Assembly: GCF_001644015.1 (NCBI RefSeq) | Contig: NZ_LUUI01000087.1 | Span: 1-62,352, forward strand | Length of the DNA stretch: 62,352 nucleotides | Direction: 5' to 3' | Source: Methylomonas lenta | Lineage (GTDB): Bacteria > Pseudomonadota > Gammaproteobacteria > Methylococcales > Methylomonadaceae | In this document: piece by piece, positions 9,972 to 16,794 of the stretch | Position numbering within the stretch: the first letter of the stretch is position 1 | How the letters are laid out: each line of letters begins with the position of its first letter | Position numbers and translations under genes: made by a program | Notes under the pieces: model-generated | Told to the model about the DNA's origin: nothing | The model's input: the letters and a program-made list of their open reading frames with translations, nothing else | The model's database searches: none

Positions 9972-10022
9972 AAAAAAGGCGTCGTTGTGAGACGGGTAAA
10001 ACCCATACACAACAGACGCCTT
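9972..10022 (-). terminator. Intrinsic terminator in the nrtA leader (attenuator)
   Basis: Read on the minus strand, AGGCGTC-TGTTGTG pairs with CACAACG-ACGCCT across a GC-containing apical part, giving a stem of about 13 bp, followed at once by a run of six T and then ATTTT. It sits between the promoter and nrtA with no gene upstream, so it acts on its own operon's leader rather than ending another unit. This is the expected position of the terminator in NasR/NasT-controlled nas leaders. Confidence 0.85.
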
Positions 10023-10032
10023 TGTCTGGTTA

Positions 10033-10072
10033 GCTCTACTGCGAGCGAAAAATGTGGCTCCTACTTTGGAGC
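10033..10072 (-). promoter_or_regulatory. ANTAR-type tandem hairpins (NasR/NasT target) in nrtA leader
   Basis: Two consecutive hairpins have six-base loops. At 10072-10057, GCTCC/GGAGC closes the loop AAAGTA. At 10046-10033, GCTC/GAGC closes the loop GCAGTA. ANTAR-binding RNAs are known as paired hairpins with hexanucleotide loops having A at position 1 and G at position 4; the first loop fits fully and the second keeps only the G. The pair lies 3' of a sigma-54 promoter and 5' of a terminator, as in Klebsiella and Pseudomonas nas leaders. No ANTAR gene is in this window, so the protein partner is inferred. Confidence 0.65.
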
Positions 10073-10086
10073 GTTGCAATATACAA

Positions 10087-10102
10087 AGCAAACTGAATGC
10101 CA
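10087..10102 (-). promoter_or_regulatory. Sigma-54 promoter of the nitrate operon
   Basis: On the minus strand TGGCAT-TCAGT-TTGCT matches the consensus TGGCAC-N5-TTGCW at every position but one, with the required -24 GG / -12 GC spacing. Transcription would start near 10075, immediately before the tandem hairpins. Confidence 0.78.
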
Positions 10103-10253
10103 AGTTGTAATTATTTCGGCACTCTATTTATATTTTATATGTAAATCATTACCTTGCATGCTCATTAGCTTGTAACTGATAGCACGATTTATTTTGCCAT
10201 ATCGAAATAAACTCAAACAACACGCCCAAAAATGAAACACTTTGTGGATTTTT

Positions 10254-10270
10254 TGCACTTGAGTGGTGCG
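10254..10270. promoter_or_regulatory. NtrC-like enhancer site
   Basis: TGCACTTGAGTGGTGCG matches the 17-bp NtrC palindrome (TGCACCA-N3-TGGTGCA) at 11 of its 14 defined positions. It lies about 150 bp upstream of the sigma-54 promoter of nrtA, a normal distance for an enhancer-binding protein. Confidence 0.6.
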
Positions 10271-10425
10271 ATTAAGTGCTTAGGAGGGGAGAATAGAATT
10301 AAACAGAATTTGTTCTATAGCCTGAATTCAAGTCAAACCAAGAGCTATCTCGCAGGATGACTAATGTATAAGTACATTGGAAACTATCAATCAAAAACCC
10401 TCCAATACATCCCACATAAATATAC

Positions 10426-10457
10426 TTGACCATGAATGTATATCTTCATAATATACA
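10426..10457 (+). promoter_or_regulatory. Sigma-70 promoter and inverted-repeat operator of brnTA
   Basis: TTGACC (10426-10431), a 17-bp spacer and TAATAT (10449-10454) make a good sigma-70 promoter. A perfect 7-bp inverted repeat, TGTATAT-N7-ATATACA (10437-10457), overlaps the spacer and -10, as expected for autorepression by the antitoxin. The predicted start falls at or next to the first ATG (10461), so the message may be leaderless. Confidence 0.65.
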
Positions 10458-10460
10458 AAC

Positions 10461-10760
10461 ATGATGGATCTTACTAAAATTACGGCTTTTGATTGGGATG
10501 AAGGAAGCTTTCGCAAAAACGACAAACACGGCGTTTCAATGGCCGAAGCAGAGCAGATTTTCTTCAATGAACCACTCCTTGTAATTGACGATACCAAACA
10601 CAGCCTTGCCGAGTGTCGCTTTCACGCACTCGGCAAGACAAATGAAGACAGGACATTGCATATCACTTTCACTCTGCGTAATGCTGGCGAAAAAATACGC
10701 GTTATATCAGCCAGAGACATGCACAGAAAGGAGCGTACTATTTATGAACAAACAACTTAA
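10461..10760 (+). CDS. brnT: BrnT-family toxin of a type II toxin-antitoxin system
   Basis: A 99-residue protein with the BrnT pattern: FDWDEGSFRKNDKHGVSMAEAEQIF near the N-terminus, a central LGKTNEDRTLHITFTLR strand pair, and the terminal RVISARDMHRKERTIYE. BrnT toxins have a RelE-like ribonuclease fold and inhibit translation. Two ATGs lie in tandem (10461, 10464); which is used cannot be told. The 3' end overlaps the antitoxin gene by 17 bp, so the pair is translationally linked. The antitoxin is probably the autorepressor, acting at the inverted repeat over the promoter. Confidence 0.85.
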   Translation: MMDLTKITAFDWDEGSFRKNDKHGVSMAEAEQIFFNEPLLVIDDTKHSLAECRFHALGKTNEDRTLHITFTLRNAGEKIRVISARDMHRKERTIYEQTT

Positions 10761-11010
10761 AACAGTTCCCGAATTTTTAAATGAAGCGGAAGAACAGGCA
10801 TTTTGGGAAAATCATGACTCCACTGATTATCTGGATTGGACGAAAGCGCAGCGAATAGTGCTCCCGAACTTAAAGCCAACGACAAAAACGATTTCACTGC
10901 GACTTCCTCAGCACCTACTTGATTCGATCAAAGCAGCAGCAAATTCTCGGGATGTGCCATACCAGTCACTTATTAAAATATGGTTGCAGGAAAAACTACA
11001 TAGCCAGTAA
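10744..11010 (+). CDS. brnA: BrnA-like / CopG-type antitoxin
   Basis: An 88-residue protein starting at ATG 10744, which has an AAAGGAG ribosome site about 10 bases upstream inside brnT. The N-terminal part (VPEFLNEAEEQAFWENHDSTDY) is the toxin-binding arm seen in the BrnA/CopG antitoxin family. The C-terminal part (KTISLRLPQHLLDSIKAAANSRDVPYQSLIKIWL region) is a ribbon-helix-helix DNA-binding domain. It should neutralise BrnT and repress the shared promoter. An upstream extension in the same frame to 10585 lies inside brnT and has no ribosome site. Confidence 0.85.
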   Translation: MNKQLKTVPEFLNEAEEQAFWENHDSTDYLDWTKAQRIVLPNLKPTTKTISLRLPQHLLDSIKAAANSRDVPYQSLIKIWLQEKLHSQ

Positions 11011-11247
11011 TTGCGCGGCAAAAGCTATTAAGCCGCCTTAACCATGTAATGGTCAACAAAAACCGGACACTTATTCAGGCAGCGTGTTTAAAATATTCCC
11101 GTTCGAATTCAAGCGGGGATTGATAGCCCAGTGTAGAAAGCTAAATAATCGATCACGCTCAGTTTCGCTGTATCCTGGGTTTTGAATGTTTCGTAATGAA
11201 GCTGTTCATGTTTCAAACTACGGAAAAATCGTTCGGTTGGCGAATTA

Positions 11248-11265
11248 TACCCAAGGGGCAGACCC
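11248..11265 (-). repeat. 18-bp module copy A inside transposase
   Basis: On the minus strand the insert reads GGGTCTGCCCCTTGGGTA and splits an expected TGGGAT-AATTCG (W-D-N-S) in frame. It is nearly identical to copy B but inverted relative to it. Confidence 0.7.
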
Positions 11266-11406
11266 TCCCAACAATTACCCTTGCGACTCATGCTTTGCTC
11301 CATGCCCATCACTGCCAAATGTTCTCGGTAATCGTGGCTGGCATACTGGCTACCACGATCTGAGTGATGTAGCAGGCCAGGTGGTGGTTTACGGCGCCAA
11401 AAAGCC

Positions 11407-11424
11407 ACTTGTGCCCTTTGGGTA
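11407..11424 (+). repeat. 18-bp module copy C inside transposase
   Basis: The plus strand reads ACTTGTGCCCTTTGGGTA, a diverged version of the same module (shared TGCCC..TTGGGTA core). It interrupts the transposase just before AFWRRK. Confidence 0.6.
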
Positions 11425-11456
11425 TTTGCAAGGCCCTGACACAGAGCGAAGTCCGC

Positions 11457-11474
11457 ACTTGTGCCCTCTGGCTA
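11457..11474 (+). repeat. 18-bp module copy D inside transposase
   Basis: ACTTGTGCCCTCTGGCTA differs from copy C at two positions and lies 50 bp from it in the same orientation. Confidence 0.6.
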
Positions 11475-11683
11475 TATGATCATCAATCGCCCAACCCACC
11501 ACTTGGCGGGAAAATAAATCGATGACCACAGCCACGTAAAGCCAGCCTTGTAAGGTCCAGACGTAGGTGATATCCGTTGTCCAGACTGGGTTAGGTTTAG
11601 CAACCTTGAATTGTCGATTAAGCCGATTGGGCGAAATCGTCTCATCATGATTACTGTCTGTCGTTACTTTGAATTTTTTGGGG

Positions 11684-11701
11684 GGTCTGCCCCCTTGGGT
11701 A
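11684..11701 (+). repeat. 18-bp module copy B inside transposase
   Basis: The plus strand reads GGTCTGCCCCCTTGGGTA. Removing these 18 bases leaves CGT-TAC-CCC-AAA-AAA-TTC (RYPKKF) in the transposase frame. Confidence 0.7.
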
Positions 11702-12020
11702 TAACGTACAGCCAACTCTCGTTCTTGCATCAGACGTCGCGTTTTAAATCGCCCCACGGTAAAGCCTTGTTTGTTCAATTCATCGGATAACCGGCGTGAG
11801 CCATAAATCGATTTATGTTCGCTGAAAATCTGTTCGGCTTTGTCGGCCGGTATTTCGTCTCATCGGTTGTTTTTCTTTTTCTTGATACCACACTAGAGAC
11901 AAGGCACTATCCACAGTTAAGCACAGCCATTCCTATTAAAAACCATCACTTTACTTTGCTTAACGCTTACATGCGCTAATGCCGACATATTTGCATACAT
12001 CGACCAAAACGGTAACAGAT

Positions 12021-12323
12021 ATGACACGACCCAGTCGTGACAATGGCCGCACACAAAGCGGCAGGACATGTATATTAGTTTACAAAGTAAAAACAGAAGA
12101 AGAGATTGCAAGGAGCCAAGAGCTTGCAAAGCAGCAACTCAAGGAAAAAGAAAGCGCACACGCCAAGCGCATAGCAGTTTTAAGCGCAAAGATTAAGAAA
12201 GCAGAAAAAGAACGAAAAGAGGCTAATGAGTTACGATATAAGGAGGACGTAAAGGCAACTGCTCGCTTCTTGCAAGACGTAGAAAACGAGAGAGAAATAA
12301 TCAGAAGCTCACACTACAAATAG
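12021..12323 (+). CDS. Hypothetical protein, Lys/Glu-rich coiled coil
   Basis: I do not recognise this 100-residue frame. From about residue 25 it is almost entirely charged (EEEIARSQELAKQQLKEK and so on), with a heptad-like pattern predicting one long coiled coil. ATG 12021 is preferred over an upstream in-frame ATG at 11979, but neither has a good ribosome site. It sits between the dead IS and tRNA-Leu and is richer in A than its neighbours, in keeping with acquired DNA. It may be a small islet protein or a chance frame. Confidence 0.35.
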   Translation: MTRPSRDNGRTQSGRTCILVYKVKTEEEIARSQELAKQQLKEKESAHAKRIAVLSAKIKKAEKERKEANELRYKEDVKATARFLQDVENEREIIRSSHYK

Positions 12324-12395
12324 AGCAAAGAACGTGTATACCATTACCTTTGTTTTTACCTCCTAAGTTACTGAAAACTAAGGAAACATAAGTGA

Positions 12396-12482
12396 TGGTG
12401 CCGAGGAGAGGACTTGAACCTCCACAGGGTTACCCCTACTAGCACCTGAAGCTAGCGCGTCTACCAATTTCACCACCTCGGC
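12396..12482 (-). tRNA. tRNA-Leu (anticodon CAG)
   Basis: The minus strand folds as a class II tRNA: acceptor GCCGAGG/CCTCGGC, anticodon stem CTAGC/GCTAG with loop TTCAGGT (anticodon CAG), a long variable arm, a T arm with GGTTCAAGTCC, and an encoded CCA end. It reads CUG leucine codons. It is 87 nt including CCA. Its 3' end faces the IS/toxin-antitoxin islet, the side where integration at a tRNA would place foreign DNA. Confidence 0.95.
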
Positions 12483-12510
12483 ATTCCCTCGTAATCGGGG
12501 AAGAACCGGC

Positions 12511-12538
12511 ATTTTAAGGCTTTTTTTGGGATTGTCAA
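12511..12538 (-). promoter_or_regulatory. Sigma-70 promoter of tRNA-Leu
   Basis: On the minus strand TTGACA (12538-12533), a 16-bp spacer and TAAAAT (12516-12511) are followed by a GC-rich discriminator (GCCGG), typical of growth-rate-controlled stable RNA promoters. The expected start is about 22 nt before the mature tRNA. Confidence 0.7.
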
Positions 12539-12694
12539 TCCTTAGCCTTGTCCAATGACACATGAGCCTGAACAAAGGGCTGTATTTCCTAGCTGAGATG
12601 AGCCTGGATGCGTGGATATTGGAATCATGGCGGCATGAACGGACTTTACATACCCAACCACTGTAAACACAATGCGCAAGCTTCTCCAGTTCAC

Positions 12695-13951
12695 TTACAA
12701 GAACAATCCTGCAGCCGCTTGCGGGTTGTACGGAAAATATAGATGCAGATACGACGCCTGCAACGAGCCGTCACGGTAAAACCCTTCGGCACGGCCTCGC
12801 GAACGTTGCGGTATAGACATTGTAAAAATAGCCATATCGGTTTCCAGTTGTGAATGATGAAAACTGTGACCACGGCTTTCACCATGCTCCAAATGCAGGC
12901 TGTGCATACCCAGATTTACCAATTTGCTTTGCATACGCGCACTACCCTGCAACAGACCCGCCATCTCGGCTGCATGGCCATCTTTGTCTACCAGACGACT
13001 CAGTAAATACAGAAAGCTGCCACATTCTGCGTAAATTGGTTTGTTCGCCATGTGATGCTCACTCAAAGCTTGCTTCATAGCCTTGTTATTGGCCAGGGTT
13101 TGCAAATGTAGCTCGGGGTAACCGCCGGGTAGATAGATACTGTCGACTTCCGGCAAGATTTGATCTGCCAGCGGTGAAAAAAACAGCAGCTCAGCGCCCA
13201 AGTCTCGCAGACAATCCAGATTAGCCTGATAGATAAATGAAAATGCCGCATCACGGGCTACCGCAATCCGTTTGCCAGCCAACAAACGCGGTAGTTGCAC
13301 TATTTCGACAGGACTAAAAACCACCGGCTCAGGCAGCCGACAAGGAGTGTATTCCGTCAACAATTGCGCGGCACGTTGCAGGCGCAGATCCAGATCCAGA
13401 TCGACGATTTCATCAGCTTGCAGTAACCCCAAATGACGGGACGGCAAGCCGACACCTGCATCCTTGGCCATAGCGACCAAAAAAGTCATGCTGGCGGGCA
13501 GCGCTTCTTGCAGCAATTGGGCATGACCAATGCTGCCAACCTTGTTGGCAATCACCCCGGCGAATGCCAAATGCGAGCGGTAATTCGCCAAACCATAGGC
13601 CACTGCAGCAAAAGTTTGCGCCAGATCGGCGCTACTGCTATCACCATCGTACAAGCCCATCACGCCTTCGATCAGAATCACATCAGCCTCGCTGGCAGCG
13701 TGATATAACAATTCGCGGCAATGCGCTTCACCCATCATCCACAGATCGAGTTGATACACAGAATCAGCTGATGCATACGCCAAAATTTGCGGATCAATAA
13801 AATCCGGTCCAGCTTTAAAGACTCGCACTTTACGATTTTGGCTGCGATGGTAATAAGCCAATGCCGCGGTAATTGTGGTTTTGCCTTGACCGGAAGCCGG
13901 AGCGCTAATCAACATAGCCGGACAACGCCTGTTTAACATAGGAATAGCCAT
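12695..13951 (-). CDS. cobB: Cobyrinate a,c-diamide synthase
   Basis: Amidates the a and c side chains of (hydrogeno)cobyrinate with ATP and glutamine in cobalamin synthesis. At 418 residues it is slightly shorter than the usual 430-460. The N-terminal CbiA-type P-loop domain has SAPASGQGKTT and the KAGPDFIDP and GVMGLYDG motifs. The C-terminal class I glutaminase-like domain has the nucleophile Cys in IYAECGSFLYLL and a His in the GHSFHHSQ segment. ATG 13951 is used although no clear ribosome site is seen; Met5 or Met13 are alternatives. No other cobalamin gene is next to it, so it appears to be a stand-alone locus beside tRNA-Leu. Confidence 0.9.
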   Translation of the reverse strand: MAIPMLNRRCPAMLISAPASGQGKTTITAALAYYHRSQNRKVRVFKAGPDFIDPQILAYASADSVYQLDLWMMGEAHCRELLYHAASEADVILIEGVMGLYDGDSSSADLAQTFAAVAYGLANYRSHLAFAGVIANKVGSIGHAQLLQEALPASMTFLVAMAKDAGVGLPSRHLGLLQADEIVDLDLDLRLQRAAQLLTEYTPCRLPEPVVFSPVEIVQLPRLLAGKRIAVARDAAFSFIYQANLDCLRDLGAELLFFSPLADQILPEVDSIYLPGGYPELHLQTLANNKAMKQALSEHHMANKPIYAECGSFLYLLSRLVDKDGHAAEMAGLLQGSARMQSKLVNLGMHSLHLEHGESRGHSFHHSQLETDMAIFTMSIPQRSRGRAEGFYRDGSLQASYLHLYFPYNPQAAAGLFL

Positions 13952-14366
13952 GATTTATGGTTTTAGCTTTCGCAATTTAATAGGGTAATGAAAAACTGCG
14001 CCCAGGGGCTTTTAGTGCATAGCATCATTCAGACAACCCAATCGAGGAAAAAGTTAAGCTCAGAAACATTGCACTCAAGCTGGGTGAAAATATAGACGCC
14101 CAAATCGCAACGCTAGTAGCTAGGGTTTTCATGGTTGAAGTTCCAGAGTCTGGTTGATGGAATAGCGAAAGTAAATACAAAGCTAGCACTTTTATAGCCG
14201 CTGTATGCAAATATTGGCACAGCCCAAACCCAGGCTGTTGATTACAAGCCTAAACAAAAGGAATATTGCCGCTGTACTCGTTTGTAAATTTTATGGCTCA
14301 TGGCTGTGACAACAGCGTTTGTGCTACGCTAAAGCCTCCAGAAAAGATTCACTGAAGGTAACTCTC
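13952..14366. other. Intergenic region without a supported gene
   Basis: This 415-bp stretch lies between the divergent cobB and nitroreductase genes and must contain both promoters. A 44-codon plus-strand stretch (14023-14157) looks protein-like (charged, heptad-like) but has no start codon, and a minus-strand frame over it lacks a ribosome site. I see no RNA gene, repeat or clear promoter. Confidence 0.5.
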
Positions 14367-14960
14367 ATGCAAACCAAACCAGCTGTTAGCAGCGTTCCAC
14401 TCCATGACATCATTGAGAATCGCTGGAGTCCGCGCTCTTTTGCTGCAGACAAATTTATAGACCAGCAAACAATAGATGCCTTGCTGGAAGCGGCTCGCTG
14501 GGCCCCGTCTTGCTTTAATGATCAACCCTGGCGGTTTCTTGTTTGCAATAAATCCAGTGACACCAGAGCCTGGGAAAAATTACTCGGCAGTTTGGGTGAA
14601 AAAAATCAGCTGTGGGCTCAAAATGCACCCATGTTAATTCTCTCAGTGGCCATGCATGAATTTGCTCATAATGATAAACCTAATCGCTGGTCATCATACG
14701 ATACAGGTGCTGCCAGTATCAGTTTGTGCCTGCAAGCTACCGCAATGGGCTTGATCACACACCAGATGGGCGGCTTTGACGCCGAAAAATGCCGACAACT
14801 TTTCAATTTACCCGATAACTGTACGCCTATGTCGGTCATTGCAGTGGGTTACCAAGCACCGGCTGAGCAATTAAACTCCGAACTTATGCAAACAGAATTA
14901 AAAGAACGCTCTCGAAAGCCTTTAGAGGATCTTTTTTATTTTGGCGCATGGAAAGAATAA
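14367..14960 (+). CDS. Nitroreductase-family FMN oxidoreductase
   Basis: A 197-residue cytoplasmic flavoprotein of the nitroreductase superfamily. The FMN phosphate-binding RWSPRSF motif is near residue 20, followed by LLEAARWAPSCFNDQPWRF (the family's R-x-APS-x-N-x-QPW signature) and a C-terminal GYQAP element preceding the last helix. These enzymes reduce nitro compounds, quinones or enones with NAD(P)H; the substrate here is unknown. I chose ATG 14367, which has GAAGG about 10 bases upstream, over a longer frame from 14319. It is a single gene divergent from cobB. Confidence 0.85.
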   Translation: MQTKPAVSSVPLHDIIENRWSPRSFAADKFIDQQTIDALLEAARWAPSCFNDQPWRFLVCNKSSDTRAWEKLLGSLGEKNQLWAQNAPMLILSVAMHEFAHNDKPNRWSSYDTGAASISLCLQATAMGLITHQMGGFDAEKCRQLFNLPDNCTPMSVIAVGYQAPAEQLNSELMQTELKERSRKPLEDLFYFGAWKE

Positions 14961-15057
14961 AGCGCTCTAAAATTCCGTCCACCTTTGTCAAACAGGTGGG
15001 CGAAATTTAGTGAGTATTGCCCAGAGAAAAACTCTACCGCCAACACCGGGTTCGAGC

Positions 15058-15831
15058 TTACAAAGCCTCTGCCTTATTGTCATCTTCTTCCTGAAAATTG
15101 CGATAATTGATTGAAATTTTCAACCCGGCAAAACGACCAGCCATTTTCTCTAACTCGGTAGTGGCTTTATCAAACGTCAACCTAACCTCACTCAAGGCTC
15201 TGTCTTCATAGCCTTCTTCAATATCCCGCACATCGAGGCGAAAATGATATTTATAAATTTCCTGCTTTTCCTCATCCGTGATTTCCAAAGGCTTACCCAG
15301 ATGTGCAACTACAGCGGCTTTTTTCGGTAATTCAGCCGAAACTTTACCCACAAATTCTGCTTTAGCCCTTAACTGTCTTTTGCCTTCATTAATATCGGCT
15401 CCTCCCAAGGATCTAAATGAGGCTTCAAGAAACTCAGATGGGGCAATTTGCAAAAACATTTTTGAAAACGACATCTCGGTAACTTCGTCTTCCTTGTTAA
15501 AAACCAAATCCACATAAAAACTAATTTCCGGCTTCTCCAACTGACTGTTTTGGTCGAGTTTACGAAACCAATAGCGCCAATGCTTGCCATCTGGCGTTTG
15601 CTCTTCAGTGGTGGCATGCAACTTGGCTAAAGCAATAAAGTCGTCAGCATACAGCCTTGGTTCTTTAAAGTGCACGGTAAAGTCGTCTACTGCCGTTACT
15701 GTAAAATAGCGATCGAATTCTGCCATTTGCAAATAGGTCTGGTAGGCGTGCAACCATTCCAAACAACCCGTCTGTGTTATCAGAAATAAAGCCATTAGGC
15801 ACAGACGAAAATAGCGTTTAATTTTATGCAT
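15058..15831 (-). CDS. Hypothetical lipoprotein
   Basis: I do not recognise the family. The 257-residue product has a signal peptide with hydrophobic LCLMALFLI and a lipobox-like TQTGC ending at Cys23, so it is probably lipid-anchored. The mature part is mixed alpha/beta and highly charged, with no Cys and no known motif. GAGG lies 7 bases before ATG 15831, which decides the start. It follows hslO by 7 bp and is probably cotranscribed with it, which hints at envelope or redox stress but proves nothing. Confidence 0.7.
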   Translation of the reverse strand: MHKIKRYFRLCLMALFLITQTGCLEWLHAYQTYLQMAEFDRYFTVTAVDDFTVHFKEPRLYADDFIALAKLHATTEEQTPDGKHWRYWFRKLDQNSQLEKPEISFYVDLVFNKEDEVTEMSFSKMFLQIAPSEFLEASFRSLGGADINEGKRQLRAKAEFVGKVSAELPKKAAVVAHLGKPLEITDEEKQEIYKYHFRLDVRDIEEGYEDRALSEVRLTFDKATTELEKMAGRFAGLKISINYRNFQEEDDNKAEAL

Positions 15832-15838
15832 GGCAACC

Positions 15839-16717
15839 TCAGTGCCGAGTCGATGAGTCGTTCTCAATGCTATCTGGATTAGTGAGCAGATTTTCCACGT
15901 CGACTTTATCAAACAGATACTGCTCGCCGCAAAACTGACAATCCACTTCTATGGTCTTACGTTCTTGCAATATAGCCTCCAACTCTGACCGCCCCAATGC
16001 TGCCAAAGTACTGCCGATTTTCTGCCGGGAGCAATTACACTTAAATTCAACACCTTCTGGCTCGTAAAGCCTAACCACTTCCTCATGAAATAATCGGTGC
16101 AGCAGTTGCTCACAATCCAGCGTCAATATTTCTTCTTCAGTGACGGTATTTGCCAGTATTTCGATATGCTGCCAATCGGATTTATCGTGATGCTCGCCCG
16201 GCAGTTCTTGAATGAACAAACCTGCGGCGCAGGTTTCATTAGCAAACAGCCATAAACGGGTATCGAGTTGTTCGGATTGATTAAAATAAGTCCGCAATGC
16301 GCCTGCCAAATCTTGCTGATCCAAACCAACAACACCTTGATAAGGCTGGGCATTTTCAGACTCCACCGTCAACACCAACCGGCCGCCCTCGCCTATCATC
16401 TGTTGCAGGTTAGCGCCATTAACTTGAACTTCACTTCGTACCAAGCCGCGTATCATGCGTTCGTTGGTGGATTGCGCCACCAACGCTTTTAATTCTCCGC
16501 CCCCCTGAATCTGCATGACCATAGACCCTTTAAATTTGATGGTCGCCGACAATAGTACAACCGCTGCCAACGCCTGGCCTAATTGCGATTCAACGGCAGC
16601 ATTAACTAGAGTTTGATGCTGTTTAGCTTGTTGCCAGCTTTTTTCAAGCCGCACCCATTCACCCCGCACCCCTAGTTCTTCAAATAAAAAACGTATTAAA
16701 CAGTCTTGTTGATTCAT
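15839..16717 (-). CDS. hslO: Redox-regulated chaperone Hsp33
   Basis: A 292-residue holdase, the same length as E. coli Hsp33. It binds unfolding proteins in the cytoplasm when hypochlorite or peroxide plus heat oxidise its zinc site. The start at ATG 16717 gives the family opening (QDCLIRFLFEELGVRGEWVRL). The C-terminal zinc-cysteine switch is present as CNC followed ~30 residues later by CQFC. It is divergent from msrA across 77 bp and followed closely by a lipoprotein gene. A longer frame from 16780 would run almost to msrA and does not match the family. Confidence 0.93.
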   Translation of the reverse strand: MNQQDCLIRFLFEELGVRGEWVRLEKSWQQAKQHQTLVNAAVESQLGQALAAVVLLSATIKFKGSMVMQIQGGGELKALVAQSTNERMIRGLVRSEVQVNGANLQQMIGEGGRLVLTVESENAQPYQGVVGLDQQDLAGALRTYFNQSEQLDTRLWLFANETCAAGLFIQELPGEHHDKSDWQHIEILANTVTEEEILTLDCEQLLHRLFHEEVVRLYEPEGVEFKCNCSRQKIGSTLAALGRSELEAILQERKTIEVDCQFCGEQYLFDKVDVENLLTNPDSIENDSSTRH

Positions 16718-16794
16718 TTTGTTATGGCAAGTTTTAAGCAGACCAGGGATTATAATCCTCCTGCTCGCTTCATTCGACATCGGATCAATACACC

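Larger units (their letters stand above)
11075..11850 (-). pseudogene. IS3-family transposase OrfB, broken by a frameshift, a deletion and short insertions
   Basis: Integrase-core residues are visible in pieces: PNPVWTTDITYVW (first Asp), then after a frameshift AFWRRKPPPGLLHHSDRGSQYASH (second Asp), then SPTERFFRSLKHEQLH (final Glu). The C-terminal LGYQSPLEFE motif exists but only in another frame, with the preceding residues deleted. Four 18-bp inserts are present at 11248-11265, 11407-11424, 11457-11474 and 11684-11701; removing the first and last restores the family reading (CW-D-N-SPTERF and RYPKKF). It cannot make a working transposase. The 5' end with OrfA is missing. Confidence 0.85.
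11049..11860 (-). mobile_element. Decayed IS3-family insertion sequence remnant
   Basis: A truncated IS3-group element: only the OrfB (DDE integrase) part is recognisable, with no OrfA. The sequence downstream of the transposase stop (TGGTCAACAAAAACCGGACA from about 11050) is a candidate terminal repeat; I could not find its partner on the other side, where the element appears cut off. It adjoins the toxin-antitoxin pair and is close to tRNA-Leu, indicating an accessory spot. Confidence 0.75.

Noticed and set aside
10033-10072. The twin hairpins before nrtA read as a dispersed REP-like repeat
   Set aside because: GTAGGAGC-like motifs occur in gammaproteobacterial repeats, but the position between a sigma-54 promoter and a terminator and the six-base loops fit ANTAR control better. 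The repeat origin is not excluded.
12378-12575. A 65-codon minus-strand frame across the tRNA-Leu gene
   Set aside because: It overlaps the complete tRNA, which explains the sequence; the peptide is just the translated tRNA and its flanks.
14023-14157. A plus-strand stretch reading like a charged protein fragment
   Set aside because: It has no start codon and is preceded directly by a stop; it may be a gene remnant but there is too little to support one.
14025-14210. A 61-codon hydrophobic minus-strand frame
   Set aside because: No ribosome site and no family resemblance; hydrophobic frames of this size arise easily from AT-rich intergenic DNA.
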